From assembly GCA_016933315.1 (NCBI GenBank), contig JAFGBE010000138.1, positions 1-15,373 of the forward strand: DNA of 15,373 nt, read 5' to 3'. The notes beneath the pieces are model-generated. The model was given only the letters and a program-made list of their open reading frames with translations. It was not told the origin of the DNA and did not search any database. Both the position numbers and the translations under genes were made by a program. Source of the DNA: Candidatus Auribacterota bacterium. Its GTDB lineage: Bacteria; Auribacterota; UBA6266. This document shows positions 1-8,059 of this stretch, piece by piece (within the stretch, counting starts at the first letter, position 1; every line of letters begins with the position of its first letter).

Positions 1-832
1 ATCCCTGGACAGGTTAAAAGAATACGCCCCTCCGGTATACAGCAACAGTAAGATATTCATCAAAGGCAGCGCGAAAGGCAAACAATCAGAATCGGAAAAT
101 ATAACTATCGAGGCCGACTTTTCGTCAGACGCGCTGACTTACAGAAAAATGGAATTAAAGGGAATTTCGGGCAATATAAAGTACACACCGGAAAAAGCGG
201 CAATCGAATTTTCGGCAAAAAATGTCTGCTCCGGAAGCATGACAGGCAACATTTTCGTGTCATTCAAAAACGGCCCGCCCGCCGCTTTCACACTTGAAAA
301 CAGCATAAAAGACATGCAATTGGAAGAGTTTTTCAACACGATATTCGATAAAAAACAGAACGTCAGGGGGAAAACCGGCTTTTATATCAAGCTATGGGGC
401 CTGGCCGGAAAACCAGAAACATTCGACGGCGAAGGGAGCTTGACAATTTCGGACGGAAGGCTGTGGGATATGAAGCTTTTTGACGGCATATGGCAGATCC
501 TGGTCATTACTAATCCCGAACTGAAAAAAGCGGTTTTCACGGAAGCCGACCTGGCATTTAAAGTCAAAAAACAAAGAGTGTTTATTCCTGATGCGGTGTT
601 TTCCAGCGAGCATTTTCTTTTGATGCCTAAAGGTTATATCGGATTTGATAAAAAAATAGATTTCTCCATAGAGAGCGGCTTCTTTGAAGGCTCTGAAGAT
701 TCAGGCGCTGATGTGCTGGCGAAAAGAATCGGCAATATAAAATGCAGGCTGACCACAATTCATGCGACTGGAACTATAGAAAAACCAATATTGAAGACGG
801 AAATTAAGCCCCTGGGCGAGATATTTCGCTGA
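1..832 (+). CDS. AsmA-like family protein, C-terminal part (5' end outside window)
   Basis: The frame is open from base 2 to the TGA at 830-832, giving 276 visible residues; the true start lies upstream. An internal ATG at 149 is unlikely to be the start because the same style of sequence continues in front of it. The protein shows alternating beta-strand patterning, a GxGSLTISDGRLWDMKLFDGIW-like stretch and a closing segment in which small residues precede a 'GTIEKPILKTEIKPLGEI' end. Both are typical of the C-terminal domain of AsmA/DUF3971-type proteins. This family sits in the inner membrane with a long periplasmic beta-rich region and is tied to outer-membrane lipid or protein homeostasis. 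The gene ends 2 bp from the convergent rdgB, with no terminator visible between them. Family assignment is fairly sure; the substrate is unknown. Confidence 0.75.
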   Translation, partial: SLDRLKEYAPPVYSNSKIFIKGSAKGKQSESENITIEADFSSDALTYRKMELKGISGNIKYTPEKAAIEFSAKNVCSGSMTGNIFVSFKNGPPAAFTLENSIKDMQLEEFFNTIFDKKQNVRGKTGFYIKLWGLAGKPETFDGEGSLTISDGRLWDMKLFDGIWQILVITNPELKKAVFTEADLAFKVKKQRVFIPDAVFSSEHFLLMPKGYIGFDKKIDFSIESGFFEGSEDSGADVLAKRIGNIKCRLTTIHATGTIEKPILKTEIKPLGEIFR

Positions 833-834
833 TA

Positions 835-1440
835 TTAAGATTCCCTGTTTATTAACCTCTCAAGTATCAGCCTTGTCTTTTCAATAGCATTCGCCCTGTG
901 GCTTATGCGGTTTTTTACCTGGAGATCCAGTTCCGCAAAGCTTTTCCCGTATTCCAACTTTGCAAAAACGGGGTCGTAGCCGAAACCGCCGCCGCCCCGG
1001 GGTTCATTCAACACGATACCCTCGCAACTGCCGGTTACGGTCCCTATCAGGTTTTCTTTATCGGCAAGAGCTATCACACAGACAAACCGGGCTCCTCTTC
1101 TTTCCGGCGGGAATCCCTTCATTCTGTCCAGCAGCTTAACCATATTTTCCATATCGGTGGCATTCTCCCCCGCATACCTTGAAGACCTGACTCCGGGTTC
1201 ATTGTTAAGGACATACACTTCTATACCCGAATCGTCGGCAAGAGTGAGCTTGCCTGTCTGAATGGCTATTTCCCTGGCTTTCTTAACGGCATTCTCCTCA
1301 AATGTACTGCCGTCTTCAACCACATTTTCAATGTTTTCGAAATCTTCAAGTGTATAAAACTTTATCTGGAGGCCTTTTAATATCTGTTTTATCTCTTTAA
1401 TCTTATTCTTGTTATTTGTCGCCAGCACAAGCTCAAACAT
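835..1440 (-). CDS. rdgB: XTP/dITP diphosphatase (RdgB/HAM1 family)
   Basis: This 201-aa protein matches the normal family length. It hydrolyses non-canonical purine triphosphates (ITP, dITP, XTP) to monophosphate plus pyrophosphate, cleaning the cytoplasmic nucleotide pool. The N-terminus carries the nucleotide/phosphate-binding TNNKNKIKEI motif (residues 8-17). E49-N50 sit in a 'STFEENA' stretch, the metal/catalytic motif ADDSGIEV is at 68-75, and the base-recognition end 'GFGYDPVF...SHRANA' is complete. The ATG has a good GGAGG ribosome site a few bases upstream (about 1443-1448). The gene follows rph by 24 bp on the same strand; rph-rdgB pairs are common in bacteria, and both act on nucleotide or RNA metabolism. 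No key residue is missing. Confidence 0.95.
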   Translation of the reverse strand: MFELVLATNNKNKIKEIKQILKGLQIKFYTLEDFENIENVVEDGSTFEENAVKKAREIAIQTGKLTLADDSGIEVYVLNNEPGVRSSRYAGENATDMENMVKLLDRMKGFPPERRGARFVCVIALADKENLIGTVTGSCEGIVLNEPRGGGGFGYDPVFAKLEYGKSFAELDLQVKNRISHRANAIEKTRLILERLINRES

Positions 1441-1464
1441 ATGTCCTCCGGTAAGTTAAAGCCC

Positions 1465-2187
1465 TTAATTTTTCAGCACACTTTTCTGTTTAAGTATAAT
1501 TTTCTTTATCGACTGGGAAGCAAGCAGCAGCATCTCATCTAACTGTTCTTTGGAAAAAACAGATTCCTCGCCGCTGCCCTGTACTTCAACGAATTTACCT
1601 TTTCCCGTCATTACAACGTTCATGTCAACATCGGCGGAAAAATCTTCCTGATAAGAAAGGTCCACCAGCACTTCTGATTCCACGATGCCGACACTTACCG
1701 CAGCAATGTAATCTTTCACGGGATCCGCCTTCAACCTTTTTTCTTCAAGCATCCTATCGATTGAAAGGCTTAAGGCGATAAAAGCCCCGGTTATAGAAGC
1801 TGTCCTTGTTCCCCCGTCAGCTTCGATAACATCGCAATCAATCCACACGGTTTTTCTCCCGAGCTTTTCAAGGTCTATTACAGACCTCAATGCCCTGCCG
1901 ATAAGACGCTGTATTTCGTGGGTCCTGCCCCCGATTTTCCCCCTGGAAGATTCCCTCTGTGTCCTTGAAGGGGTTGACGCCGGGAGCATAGAATATTCCG
2001 CGGTTACCCAACCGCCTCCGGCAGACTGCTCTTTCAACCACCTGGGGACATCATCTTCAACTGTTGCAGAGCAAATAACCCTTGTATTCCCAAATTCAAT
2101 AAGAACGGATGAGGGATTATGCCTTATGAACCCTTTGGTTATCCTTATTTCCCTGAGCTCATCTTTTTTTCTTCCATCACTTCTCAT
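1465..2187 (-). CDS. rph: Ribonuclease PH
   Basis: RNase PH (240 aa, full length) is a phosphorolytic 3'-5' exoribonuclease. It trims tRNA 3' ends and uses phosphate to release nucleoside diphosphates. The start 'MRSDGR' is the family signature. Other landmarks are 'GNTRVICSA' (33-41), the conserved 'GWVTAEYSMLP...R' region (59-75), 'EIQRLIGRALR' (91-101), and the phosphate-site and catalytic block 'IDCDVIEADGGTRTASI' around 116-132. An AGGAG ribosome site (2197-2201) precedes the ATG. The gene lies 57 bp downstream of the tRNA-Arg gene on the same strand, so it may share tRNA read-through transcription, although a possible own promoter sits in the gap. It is followed by rdgB. Confidence 0.96.
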   Translation of the reverse strand: MRSDGRKKDELREIRITKGFIRHNPSSVLIEFGNTRVICSATVEDDVPRWLKEQSAGGGWVTAEYSMLPASTPSRTQRESSRGKIGGRTHEIQRLIGRALRSVIDLEKLGRKTVWIDCDVIEADGGTRTASITGAFIALSLSIDRMLEEKRLKADPVKDYIAAVSVGIVESEVLVDLSYQEDFSADVDMNVVMTGKGKFVEVQGSGEESVFSKEQLDEMLLLASQSIKKIILKQKSVLKN

Positions 2188-2208
2188 TTGATAAAACTCC
2201 TTTAATAT

Positions 2209-2237
2209 ATCGTATTTTTAAAGTAAACATCAGTCAA
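2209..2237 (-). promoter_or_regulatory. Possible sigma-70 promoter for rph-rdgB
   Basis: On the minus strand a TTGACT -35 (2232-2237) is followed after 17 bp by TACGAT (2209-2214), a 5/6 and 4/6 match to consensus. Transcription would start close to 2202, giving a very short leader in which the AGGAG ribosome site is almost at the 5' end. The short leader makes this less certain than the other promoters in the window. Confidence 0.3.
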
Positions 2238-2244
2238 CAATAAT

Positions 2245-2322
2245 TGGTGCGCCCGGCGCGACTCGAACGCACGGCCTTCTGCTCCGGAGGCAGACGCTCT
2301 ATCCAGACTGAGCTACGGGCGC
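2245..2322 (-). tRNA. tRNA-Arg(CCG)
   Basis: The minus strand folds as a complete cloverleaf. The acceptor stem GCGCCCG (2316-2322) pairs with CGGGCGC (2249-2255). The D arm contains 'GTAGCTCAGTCTGGATAGAGC', whose key parts are AGCTCAG and GGATAGAGC. The anticodon stem TCTGC/GCAGA holds the loop CTCCGGA with anticodon CCG at 2285-2287. The T arm GTGCG/CGCGC holds TTCGAGT. The discriminator is A and the 3' CCA is encoded (2245-2247). It reads CGG arginine codons. It lies between the feo operon and rph on the same strand. Confidence 0.95.
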
Positions 2323-2566
2323 AATCCAAAACATTAGTTATTGAGTTATTCAGTTAATAGTTATTAAGTTTAGATTATTAATTCTTTATTTTTTATCCGG
2401 TAACTCAATAACTTAATAACCATTCTTCATTCATTGCACCCCCGCGTATTGATTTGCAAAGCAAATCCGCAGGGGAGATAAACCTTATAATAAAGACCTT
2501 TAAGCTTAAATCCAACCGGTGATTGTATAATAAAACAGAGCTGCATTGCAAGGCGATTAGATTTCT
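2323..2566. repeat. Gene-free stretch with nested AT-rich inverted repeats and a strong hairpin
   Basis: No convincing gene is seen here. GTTATTGAGTTA (2337-2348) is exactly inverted at 2401-2412, and GTTATTAAGTT (2360-2370) is exactly inverted at 2410-2420; the two pairings are mutually exclusive because their right arms overlap. Further right is a hairpin at 2440-2475: CCCC/GGGG, GCG/CGC and GATTTGC/GCAAATC around an AAA loop, with a TATT bulge and a single-A bulge. Neither strand shows a T-run after the hairpin, so it does not look like a standard intrinsic terminator for feoB. A palindromic repeat of REP type is more likely. Confidence 0.55.
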
Positions 2567-4723
2567 TCAAATCCCGAATCCTAAAAACCTGCCGATCTGA
2601 AAAACAGAAAAAGCCACAATCCATGCTATTGATGTGGTATATACAGCCGTAAATATAGGCCAAAACCATGAATTTGTCTCGCGTTTTATCACGGCTATGG
2701 ATGCTATACAGGGTACATAAAGAAGGACAAATATCATCAGGGAGTACGCGTTAAGGGGCGCATACATTCTGCTTCCATCAGGAAACCGGGATTGTTTTAA
2801 AGATTCCTGCAAAGACATATGTATTTCGGACGGGTTTCCGACAGAATACAATGTCGCCAATGTCCCTATTATTATTTCCTTGGCGACAAATCCTCCGATA
2901 AGGGAAACCGATACTTTCCAGTCATATATCCCCAGGGGGCGCAATAAGGGGCTTATTTTTTTCCCCATTGTCCCTGCATAGCTTTTTTCTAAAGATTCTT
3001 TGGCTTTTTCAGCCTGGAGTTCTTCGACCTTAGACCGGCTGCCGGTTTCTTCCGCCTTTTTAATCAGACCGCCATAATCTTTCGAATAATTCACATTTGC
3101 CGGGTAATTGCTTAAAAACCAGATAAAAACACACCCTATAAAAATAATAGTTCCCGCTTTATTCAGGTATGAATATACCTTTTCCCACATATGCATCACC
3201 ACAAGTTTAATTGTAGGAATACGGTAAGGAGGCAGCTCCATAACAAAAGATTCTGTTTCCCCTTTAAAAACATATGCTCTGAATATTTTAGCTACAACGA
3301 CCGCAACAATTATCCCGACCAGATAAATCGAAAATAATACGTTCCCCGCCATCTTTTCCGGAAAAAAAGCCCCTATGAAAATCGCGTAAACCGGCAGCCG
3401 CGCGCCGCAGCTCATAAAAGGGTTTATCAGGATTGTAACCATCCTGTCGTTATAGTCTTCAATAGACCTCGCCGCCATTATCCCGGGAACATTGCACCCG
3501 AAACCCAGCAACATAGGGATAAATGACCTTCCGTGCAGGCCGATCTTATGCATTAACCTGTCCATAATAAAGGCTATTCTCGCCATATAACCCGAATACT
3601 CCAGAACAGCAATCGCAAAAAATAACAGCATAATCACAGGGACAAGGGATAAGACGCCTCCCACACCCCCGATTATTCCATCAACTATAAAGGACCTGAT
3701 TAAGCTGCCATCGGCCATAAAACTTCCGATGACGGAACCTAAAATATTCAGCCCGGAATGTATAAGATTTATAAGGGGCTGGCTGAGGGAAAATGTTAAC
3801 CTGAAAATAAGCCACATCGACAACAGGAAAATCGGTATCCCGAAAAACCTGTGTATAAGCACCTTGTCTATCACGTCAGAAATCGTATGCCTGTCTTCCT
3901 TTGTGATTTTCACCGCTTCGGAACACGCTCCGCTTATAAATCCGTAACGCCTGTCAGACATCAGCACAAAAACATCGTCGGCGTATATGCTTTTTAATTT
4001 TTTTATGCTTTCGCTCTGCTGTTTTTTTATCTCCTGATATACAGGGCTGTCCTGGATTTTTTTTAAGATCTGGCCGTCCTGTTCAATAATTTTAACTGCC
4101 AGCCACTTGGCCGGATATTTTCCCGACAGCCGGCTATCCCTGTTTATTATCGTTTCCAGCAGGTTCAATTCTTTTTCTATATCCACGCCGTAATTGACCG
4201 TAACATTCCTGTTTCCCAGTTTTCCTTCATACAGCAAAATGCTTTTTTCCATTAATTCAATTATGCCTGATTTTTTTGTGGCCACCGTGAAAACAGATAC
4301 TATGCCCAAAAGTTCGCTGATAAGTTCCCTGTTTATGCTCACCCCCAATTTCAACGCGGCATCATACATATTGAATGCAAGCACAAGAGGGACCTTAAGC
4401 TGCATCAATTGCATCGTCAGATAAAGGCTCCTCTCAAGATTTGAAGAATCAATAACGTTTATCACTATATCGGGTTTTTCCTCTATAAGAAAATCGCGGG
4501 CAATTATTTCGTCAATTGAATTTGCAGTAAGGCTGTAAGTGCCGGGTAGGTCTACAAGAGAAACGGTATAACCCTGAAAATCGAAAACGCCTTCTTTCTT
4601 CTCCACCGTGACACCGGGATAGTTCGCTATTTTCTGATTCGAACCTGTCAGTTCGTTAAATATGGTTGTCTTGCCTGAATTAGGGTTTCCCGCAAGAGCA
4701 ACCGTTATTTTCTTTTTCATCAT
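2567..4723 (-). CDS. feoB: Ferrous iron transport protein B (FeoB)
   Basis: This 718-aa protein is the Fe(II) permease of the Feo system. The N-terminal cytoplasmic G domain shows G1 GNPNSGKT (12-19), G2 threonine in NYPGVTVEKKEG (T39), G3 DLPG (58-61) and G4 NMYD (118-121). A helical linker domain follows. The membrane part contains both conserved gate segments, 'GFGCNVPGIMAARSIEDYNDR' (key GCNVPG) and 'NPFMSCGARLPVY', with the conserved Cys in the second. The last third has the usual soluble insert followed by closing transmembrane helices. The start ATG overlaps the feoA stop in an ATGA, which indicates translational coupling; a second ATG follows at once. It is the last gene of dtxR-feoA-feoB and should respond to the upstream iron regulator. 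No FeoC is seen. Confidence 0.97.
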   Translation of the reverse strand: MMKKKITVALAGNPNSGKTTIFNELTGSNQKIANYPGVTVEKKEGVFDFQGYTVSLVDLPGTYSLTANSIDEIIARDFLIEEKPDIVINVIDSSNLERSLYLTMQLMQLKVPLVLAFNMYDAALKLGVSINRELISELLGIVSVFTVATKKSGIIELMEKSILLYEGKLGNRNVTVNYGVDIEKELNLLETIINRDSRLSGKYPAKWLAVKIIEQDGQILKKIQDSPVYQEIKKQQSESIKKLKSIYADDVFVLMSDRRYGFISGACSEAVKITKEDRHTISDVIDKVLIHRFFGIPIFLLSMWLIFRLTFSLSQPLINLIHSGLNILGSVIGSFMADGSLIRSFIVDGIIGGVGGVLSLVPVIMLLFFAIAVLEYSGYMARIAFIMDRLMHKIGLHGRSFIPMLLGFGCNVPGIMAARSIEDYNDRMVTILINPFMSCGARLPVYAIFIGAFFPEKMAGNVLFSIYLVGIIVAVVVAKIFRAYVFKGETESFVMELPPYRIPTIKLVVMHMWEKVYSYLNKAGTIIFIGCVFIWFLSNYPANVNYSKDYGGLIKKAEETGSRSKVEELQAEKAKESLEKSYAGTMGKKISPLLRPLGIYDWKVSVSLIGGFVAKEIIIGTLATLYSVGNPSEIHMSLQESLKQSRFPDGSRMYAPLNAYSLMIFVLLYVPCIASIAVIKRETNSWFWPIFTAVYTTSIAWIVAFSVFQIGRFLGFGI

Positions 4724-4947
4724 TCTTCTTCCTCTGCCACATATATCTGCTGCGACATCCCGCGTCCGATAGCAAGCCGCATATTATCCCTGGAAATGAT
4801 GACAGGACCGCCCGCATTATTGATGACCTTTATCCTGTCTCCTACATAAATACCCATGGAATTCAATTTTCCCAGCAACCCCGTCCCCGCTCCGATTCTG
4901 ACAATCTTCACATTCTTGCCTTTATCAACAGTGCCAAGAGTTCTCAT
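4720..4947 (-). CDS. feoA: Ferrous iron transport protein A (FeoA)
   Basis: This 75-aa SH3-like cytoplasmic protein works with FeoB in Fe(II) uptake. The family pattern is present: an N-terminal 'TLGTVDKGKNVKIVRI' strand pair, 'LLGKLNSMGIYVGDRIKVI' (about 24-42), a 'GGPVIIS' turn and 'LAIGRGMSQQIYV' near the end. Its stop overlaps the feoB start by 4 bp. It begins 41 bp after the stop of the DtxR-type regulator, with a GGAGGGG ribosome site at 4961-4967 that is slightly far (13 nt) from the ATG. The C-terminus is a short run of glutamates. Confidence 0.95.
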   Translation of the reverse strand: MRTLGTVDKGKNVKIVRIGAGTGLLGKLNSMGIYVGDRIKVINNAGGPVIISRDNMRLAIGRGMSQQIYVAEEEE

Positions 4948-4988
4948 TTAATTTAAACCGCCCCTCCCTGTATGTTCACCCTGTTTTC

Positions 4989-5441
4989 TTACCTGTTCCC
5001 GAAGGATTTGAAATAAACGTTAAAATCCCTGAACATAGCAGCATTCTTATTTTTACCCTGATTTTCGTCCATAAACGCCATGAATCCCATCACCCTTTCA
5101 AGGGTTTCTTTGCTTAAGTGGTGTTCAATCCGGCAGGCATCGCTTTCCGCGGTTCTTTCATCAAGGCAAAGGACACAGGAAAGGAAATTTTTTAAATTTT
5201 TATGCCTTTTATAGATCCTTTTGGCCATTTTCAGGCCTTCTTCCGTAAGTTCTATATATCCATATGGCTCATGAATGACAAATTTCTTTTTTTCAAGGGA
5301 TTTCAAAGCCTCTATGACAGAAGGGGGTTTCACATTCATCTGCCTTGCCATATCTTTTACCCTTACATGCTTCTTCCTCTCGTTTAATATATAAATGCTT
5401 TCAAGATAATCTTCCATCGATGCAGTCATATCCGGACTCAC
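4989..5441 (-). CDS. DtxR/MntR-family metal-dependent transcriptional repressor
   Basis: This 150-aa protein has a winged-helix DNA-binding domain (about 1-70; recognition region 'VKPPSVIEALKSLEKKKFV') and a metal-binding dimerisation domain ('RHKNLKNFL...DACRIEHHLS'). It lacks the third SH3-like domain of DtxR/IdeR, so in size it resembles MntR. Aligned by eye, the metal ligands are D11, E14, H80, C103, E106 and H107. D11 matches MntR, while C103 matches the cysteine of DtxR/IdeR. The start is GTG (5439-5441) with AGGAGG 6 nt upstream; the first internal ATG is 12 bases further in and poorly spaced. It heads the feoA-feoB operon, which argues for an Fe(II) sensor. Two palindromes at its own promoter suggest autoregulation. 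Manganese sensing cannot be excluded. Confidence 0.92.
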   Translation of the reverse strand: MSPDMTASMEDYLESIYILNERKKHVRVKDMARQMNVKPPSVIEALKSLEKKKFVIHEPYGYIELTEEGLKMAKRIYKRHKNLKNFLSCVLCLDERTAESDACRIEHHLSKETLERVMGFMAFMDENQGKNKNAAMFRDFNVYFKSFGNR

Positions 5442-5454
5442 TGCGCACCTCCTT

Positions 5455-5497
5455 TTTAGAGCTCTCTAAATATATTAGGCTTCCCTAATTTTGTCAA
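5455..5497 (-). promoter_or_regulatory. dtxR-feoAB promoter with two candidate DtxR-type operators
   Basis: The minus strand shows a consensus -35 TTGACA (5492-5497), a 17-bp spacer and -10 TATATT (5469-5474). The spacer is occupied by the palindrome ATTAGGGAAGCCTAAT (5474-5489 on the minus strand). A second palindrome, TTTAGAGAGCTCTAAA (5455-5470), covers the predicted start site near 5462. Centre-to-centre spacing is 19 bp, close to two helical turns. TTAGG...CCTAA half-sites resemble known DtxR/IdeR boxes. Binding here would block RNA polymerase directly. Confidence 0.8.
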
Positions 5498-5554
5498 GCG
5501 CTTTTAATCTTCCCGGTCCGGCCGTTATATTTTCCTTTATATGGCGGTTAATTC

Positions 5555-5583
5555 TGGTATAATTTTTCCCTACTGTACGGAGA
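5555..5583 (+). promoter_or_regulatory. leuS promoter (extended -10) and ribosome site
   Basis: A perfect TATAAT lies at 5558-5563 with an upstream TG (5555-5556), making an extended -10. No good -35 is present at the expected distance, which is usual for extended -10 promoters. The predicted start near 5570 gives a leader of about 24 nt containing GGAGA (5579-5583), 10 nt before the leuS ATG. The promoter is divergent from the dtxR promoter, with the -10 elements about 85 bp apart. Confidence 0.65.
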
Positions 5584-5593
5584 TTTTGCAAAC

Positions 5594-8056
5594 ATGAAAT
5601 ACGAACCTAAAGAAATAGAGAAAAAATGGCGGGATATATGGGAAAAATCCGGCCTATACAGGACTGAGGAAGAAGACCTAAAACCCAAGTATTACTGCCT
5701 TGATATGTTCCCTTACCCGTCCGGCACAGGCCTTCATGTGGGCCACTGGAGGGGTTATGTCCTTTCCGATGTGTGGTCCAGATATAAAACCCTGAAAGGG
5801 TTCAGCCTCCTTCACCCTATGGGATGGGACTCATTCGGGCTCCCCGCGGAGAACGACGCAATCAAAAAAGGCCTGCACCCGAAAACCAACACCGAAAAAA
5901 ACATAAACAATATACGCAGGCAACTCAAAGAAATCGGAGCGATGTATGACTGGTCGAGAGAAATAAATACAAGCGACCCCGGATATTACAAATGGACACA
6001 ATGGATATTCCTTCAAATGTTCAAAAAAGGCCTCGCTTACAGAAAAAAAATGCCCATTAATTGGTGTCCGGAATGCAAGACAGGCCTTGCGAACGAAGAG
6101 GTTATAGGAAATAAATGCGAAAGATGCGGTTCGGAAATCGAAAAAAAGGATATGATGCAATGGATGCTTAAAATCACCGAATACGCAGAGCGCCTGCTGA
6201 AAGACCTCGACAAGCTTGACTGGCCTGAAAAAGTGAAGATAATGCAGGCAAACTGGATAGGCAAAAGCGAAGGGGCGGAAATATTATTCACTGTCAAATC
6301 GCCCGGGGGCCAGGAACATCACTTAAAAGTGTTTACCACGAGGCCTGATACGCTTTTCGGCGCAACATATGTCGTGCTTGCGCCGGAACACGAACTTATA
6401 CCGAAAATAACCGATAAGAACCATAAAAAAGACGTCACGAAATATATCGAGATGGCAAAAAAAGAATCCGAGATAGAGAGAACCGCGGAAAAAAAGGAGA
6501 AAACCGGAGTCTTCACCGGCGCTTATGCCGTAAACCCGGTAAATGGCAAAGAGATACCCGTCTGGGTCGGTGATTATGTGCTGGCCTCTTATGGGACAGG
6601 GGCAATCATGTGCGTGCCTGCGCACGATGAAAGAGATTTTGCTTTCGCAAAGAAATTCGATCTTCCTGTAACGGAAGTCATTTCATCGGAAAAATCCGCA
6701 AGAGATTCATCCGGAAACCTTTCAAAAGCGTACACGGAAGAAGGGATAATGGTCAATTCCGGCAAATTCGACCGGATGGATTCCGCCAAAGGGAGAAACG
6801 AAATAGTAAAATGGCTGGAGGAAAGATCCCTGGCAAAAAAGACCGTGAAATACAAACTGAGGGATTGGATATTTTCAAGGCAGAGATACTGGGGAGAACC
6901 CATCCCCATTGTCTTTTGTGAAAAATGCGGCGAAGTCCCCGTACCGGAGGCACAGCTTCCAGTTCTTCTTCCCGAAGTCGAAAAATACCAGCCAAGCGGC
7001 ACCGGGGATTCCCCTCTTGCAAACATACCGGAATTTGTAAAAACAGATTGTCCAAAATGCGGAGGCAAAGCCCGACGCGAGACAAATACGATGCCGCAAT
7101 GGGCGGGTTCCTCATGGTATTTCCTGAGATATCCCAGCCCGGGATTAAAAACGGCGCCATTTGATGAAAAACAACTCTCCAGATGGATGCCTGTCGACTG
7201 TTATGTCGGAGGCATAGAACACGCCATATTACACCTTTTATACGCCAGGTTTTTCACAAAGGTTCTGTTCGATTGCGGATATCTTTCTTTTGACGAGCCG
7301 TTTACAAGGCTTTTTAACCAGGGGATGGTATGTAAATTCAGCGAAAAAACAAAAAAACTTGAAAAAATGTCCAAATCAAAAGGCAATGTAGTCAGCCCCG
7401 ACAACCTCGTAAACAAGTACGGCACGGATTCAGTAAGGCTTTATGAACTCTTTATAGGGCCTCCCGAGGTCGATTCTGAATGGAATGATAACGGAATAGA
7501 GGGTGTCTACAAATTTCTAAGGCGGTTATGGGACTGGGCGCTCAGCGCATGGGAAACATCTTCAGACGGGACGGAAAACGAAGCATTCACCCGCCAGCTT
7601 CACATATTGATAAAAAACATCACGGAACGGCTTGAATCATTCAGGTTCAACACTGCGATAAGCGCTTTCATGGAATTTATAAATTTCGCGCTCGGCAAAG
7701 AAATGAAGGATTCACCCGTTAAAAAAGCCTCCATAGAAAAAACAATTATTCTTATATCGCCTTTTGCCCCTCATCTGGCCGAAGAACTCTGGAAAATCAC
7801 ATCCCATAATGATAGTGTTTTTAAATCGAAATGGCCCTCATATGACGAAAAACTTACAATATTCGATGAGATAGAGATACCCGTACAGATAAACGGGAAA
7901 GTCAGGTGCGTTTTGAAAGTTCCTGAATCCATATCGGAAGAAGACATTCTTGATAAGGCTTTGGAAAACGAAAATGTCAGGAAATTTACCGATGGCAGGA
8001 AACTTATCAAGAAAATCTATGTGCCGAAAAAAATAGTAAACCTTGTAGCAAAATAA
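5594..8056 (+). CDS. leuS: Leucyl-tRNA synthetase
   Basis: This 820-aa class I aminoacyl-tRNA synthetase charges tRNA-Leu in the cytoplasm. The HIGH motif is HVGH (48-51) within 'YPSGTGLHVGHWRGY' and the KMSKS motif is at 591-595. A zinc ribbon CPEC...CERC (C158, C161, C175, C178) is present, and a second pair of CxxC motifs (C442/C445 and C486/C489) lies before the 'MPQWAGSSWYFLRY' core. The CP1 editing domain is intact, including TTRPDT (248-253) and 'CVPAHDERDF'. Length and domain order are normal for bacterial LeuRS. The gene is apparently monocistronic and stops 3 bp from the convergent nitroreductase gene, with no terminator between them. A tRNA-Leu(CAG) lies 3 kb downstream. Confidence 0.98.
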   Translation: MKYEPKEIEKKWRDIWEKSGLYRTEEEDLKPKYYCLDMFPYPSGTGLHVGHWRGYVLSDVWSRYKTLKGFSLLHPMGWDSFGLPAENDAIKKGLHPKTNTEKNINNIRRQLKEIGAMYDWSREINTSDPGYYKWTQWIFLQMFKKGLAYRKKMPINWCPECKTGLANEEVIGNKCERCGSEIEKKDMMQWMLKITEYAERLLKDLDKLDWPEKVKIMQANWIGKSEGAEILFTVKSPGGQEHHLKVFTTRPDTLFGATYVVLAPEHELIPKITDKNHKKDVTKYIEMAKKESEIERTAEKKEKTGVFTGAYAVNPVNGKEIPVWVGDYVLASYGTGAIMCVPAHDERDFAFAKKFDLPVTEVISSEKSARDSSGNLSKAYTEEGIMVNSGKFDRMDSAKGRNEIVKWLEERSLAKKTVKYKLRDWIFSRQRYWGEPIPIVFCEKCGEVPVPEAQLPVLLPEVEKYQPSGTGDSPLANIPEFVKTDCPKCGGKARRETNTMPQWAGSSWYFLRYPSPGLKTAPFDEKQLSRWMPVDCYVGGIEHAILHLLYARFFTKVLFDCGYLSFDEPFTRLFNQGMVCKFSEKTKKLEKMSKSKGNVVSPDNLVNKYGTDSVRLYELFIGPPEVDSEWNDNGIEGVYKFLRRLWDWALSAWETSSDGTENEAFTRQLHILIKNITERLESFRFNTAISAFMEFINFALGKEMKDSPVKKASIEKTIILISPFAPHLAEELWKITSHNDSVFKSKWPSYDEKLTIFDEIEIPVQINGKVRCVLKVPESISEEDILDKALENENVRKFTDGRKLIKKIYVPKKIVNLVAK

Positions 8057-8059
8057 AAC

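Noticed and set aside
2427..2669. 80-codon minus-strand frame downstream of and overlapping the feoB end
   Set aside because: It overlaps feoB in another frame and continues through the hairpin repeat; the translated end merely reflects the palindrome.
6589..7068. 159-codon minus-strand frame opposite leuS
   Set aside because: Shadow of the leuS reading frame; leuS motifs on the plus strand are unambiguous here.
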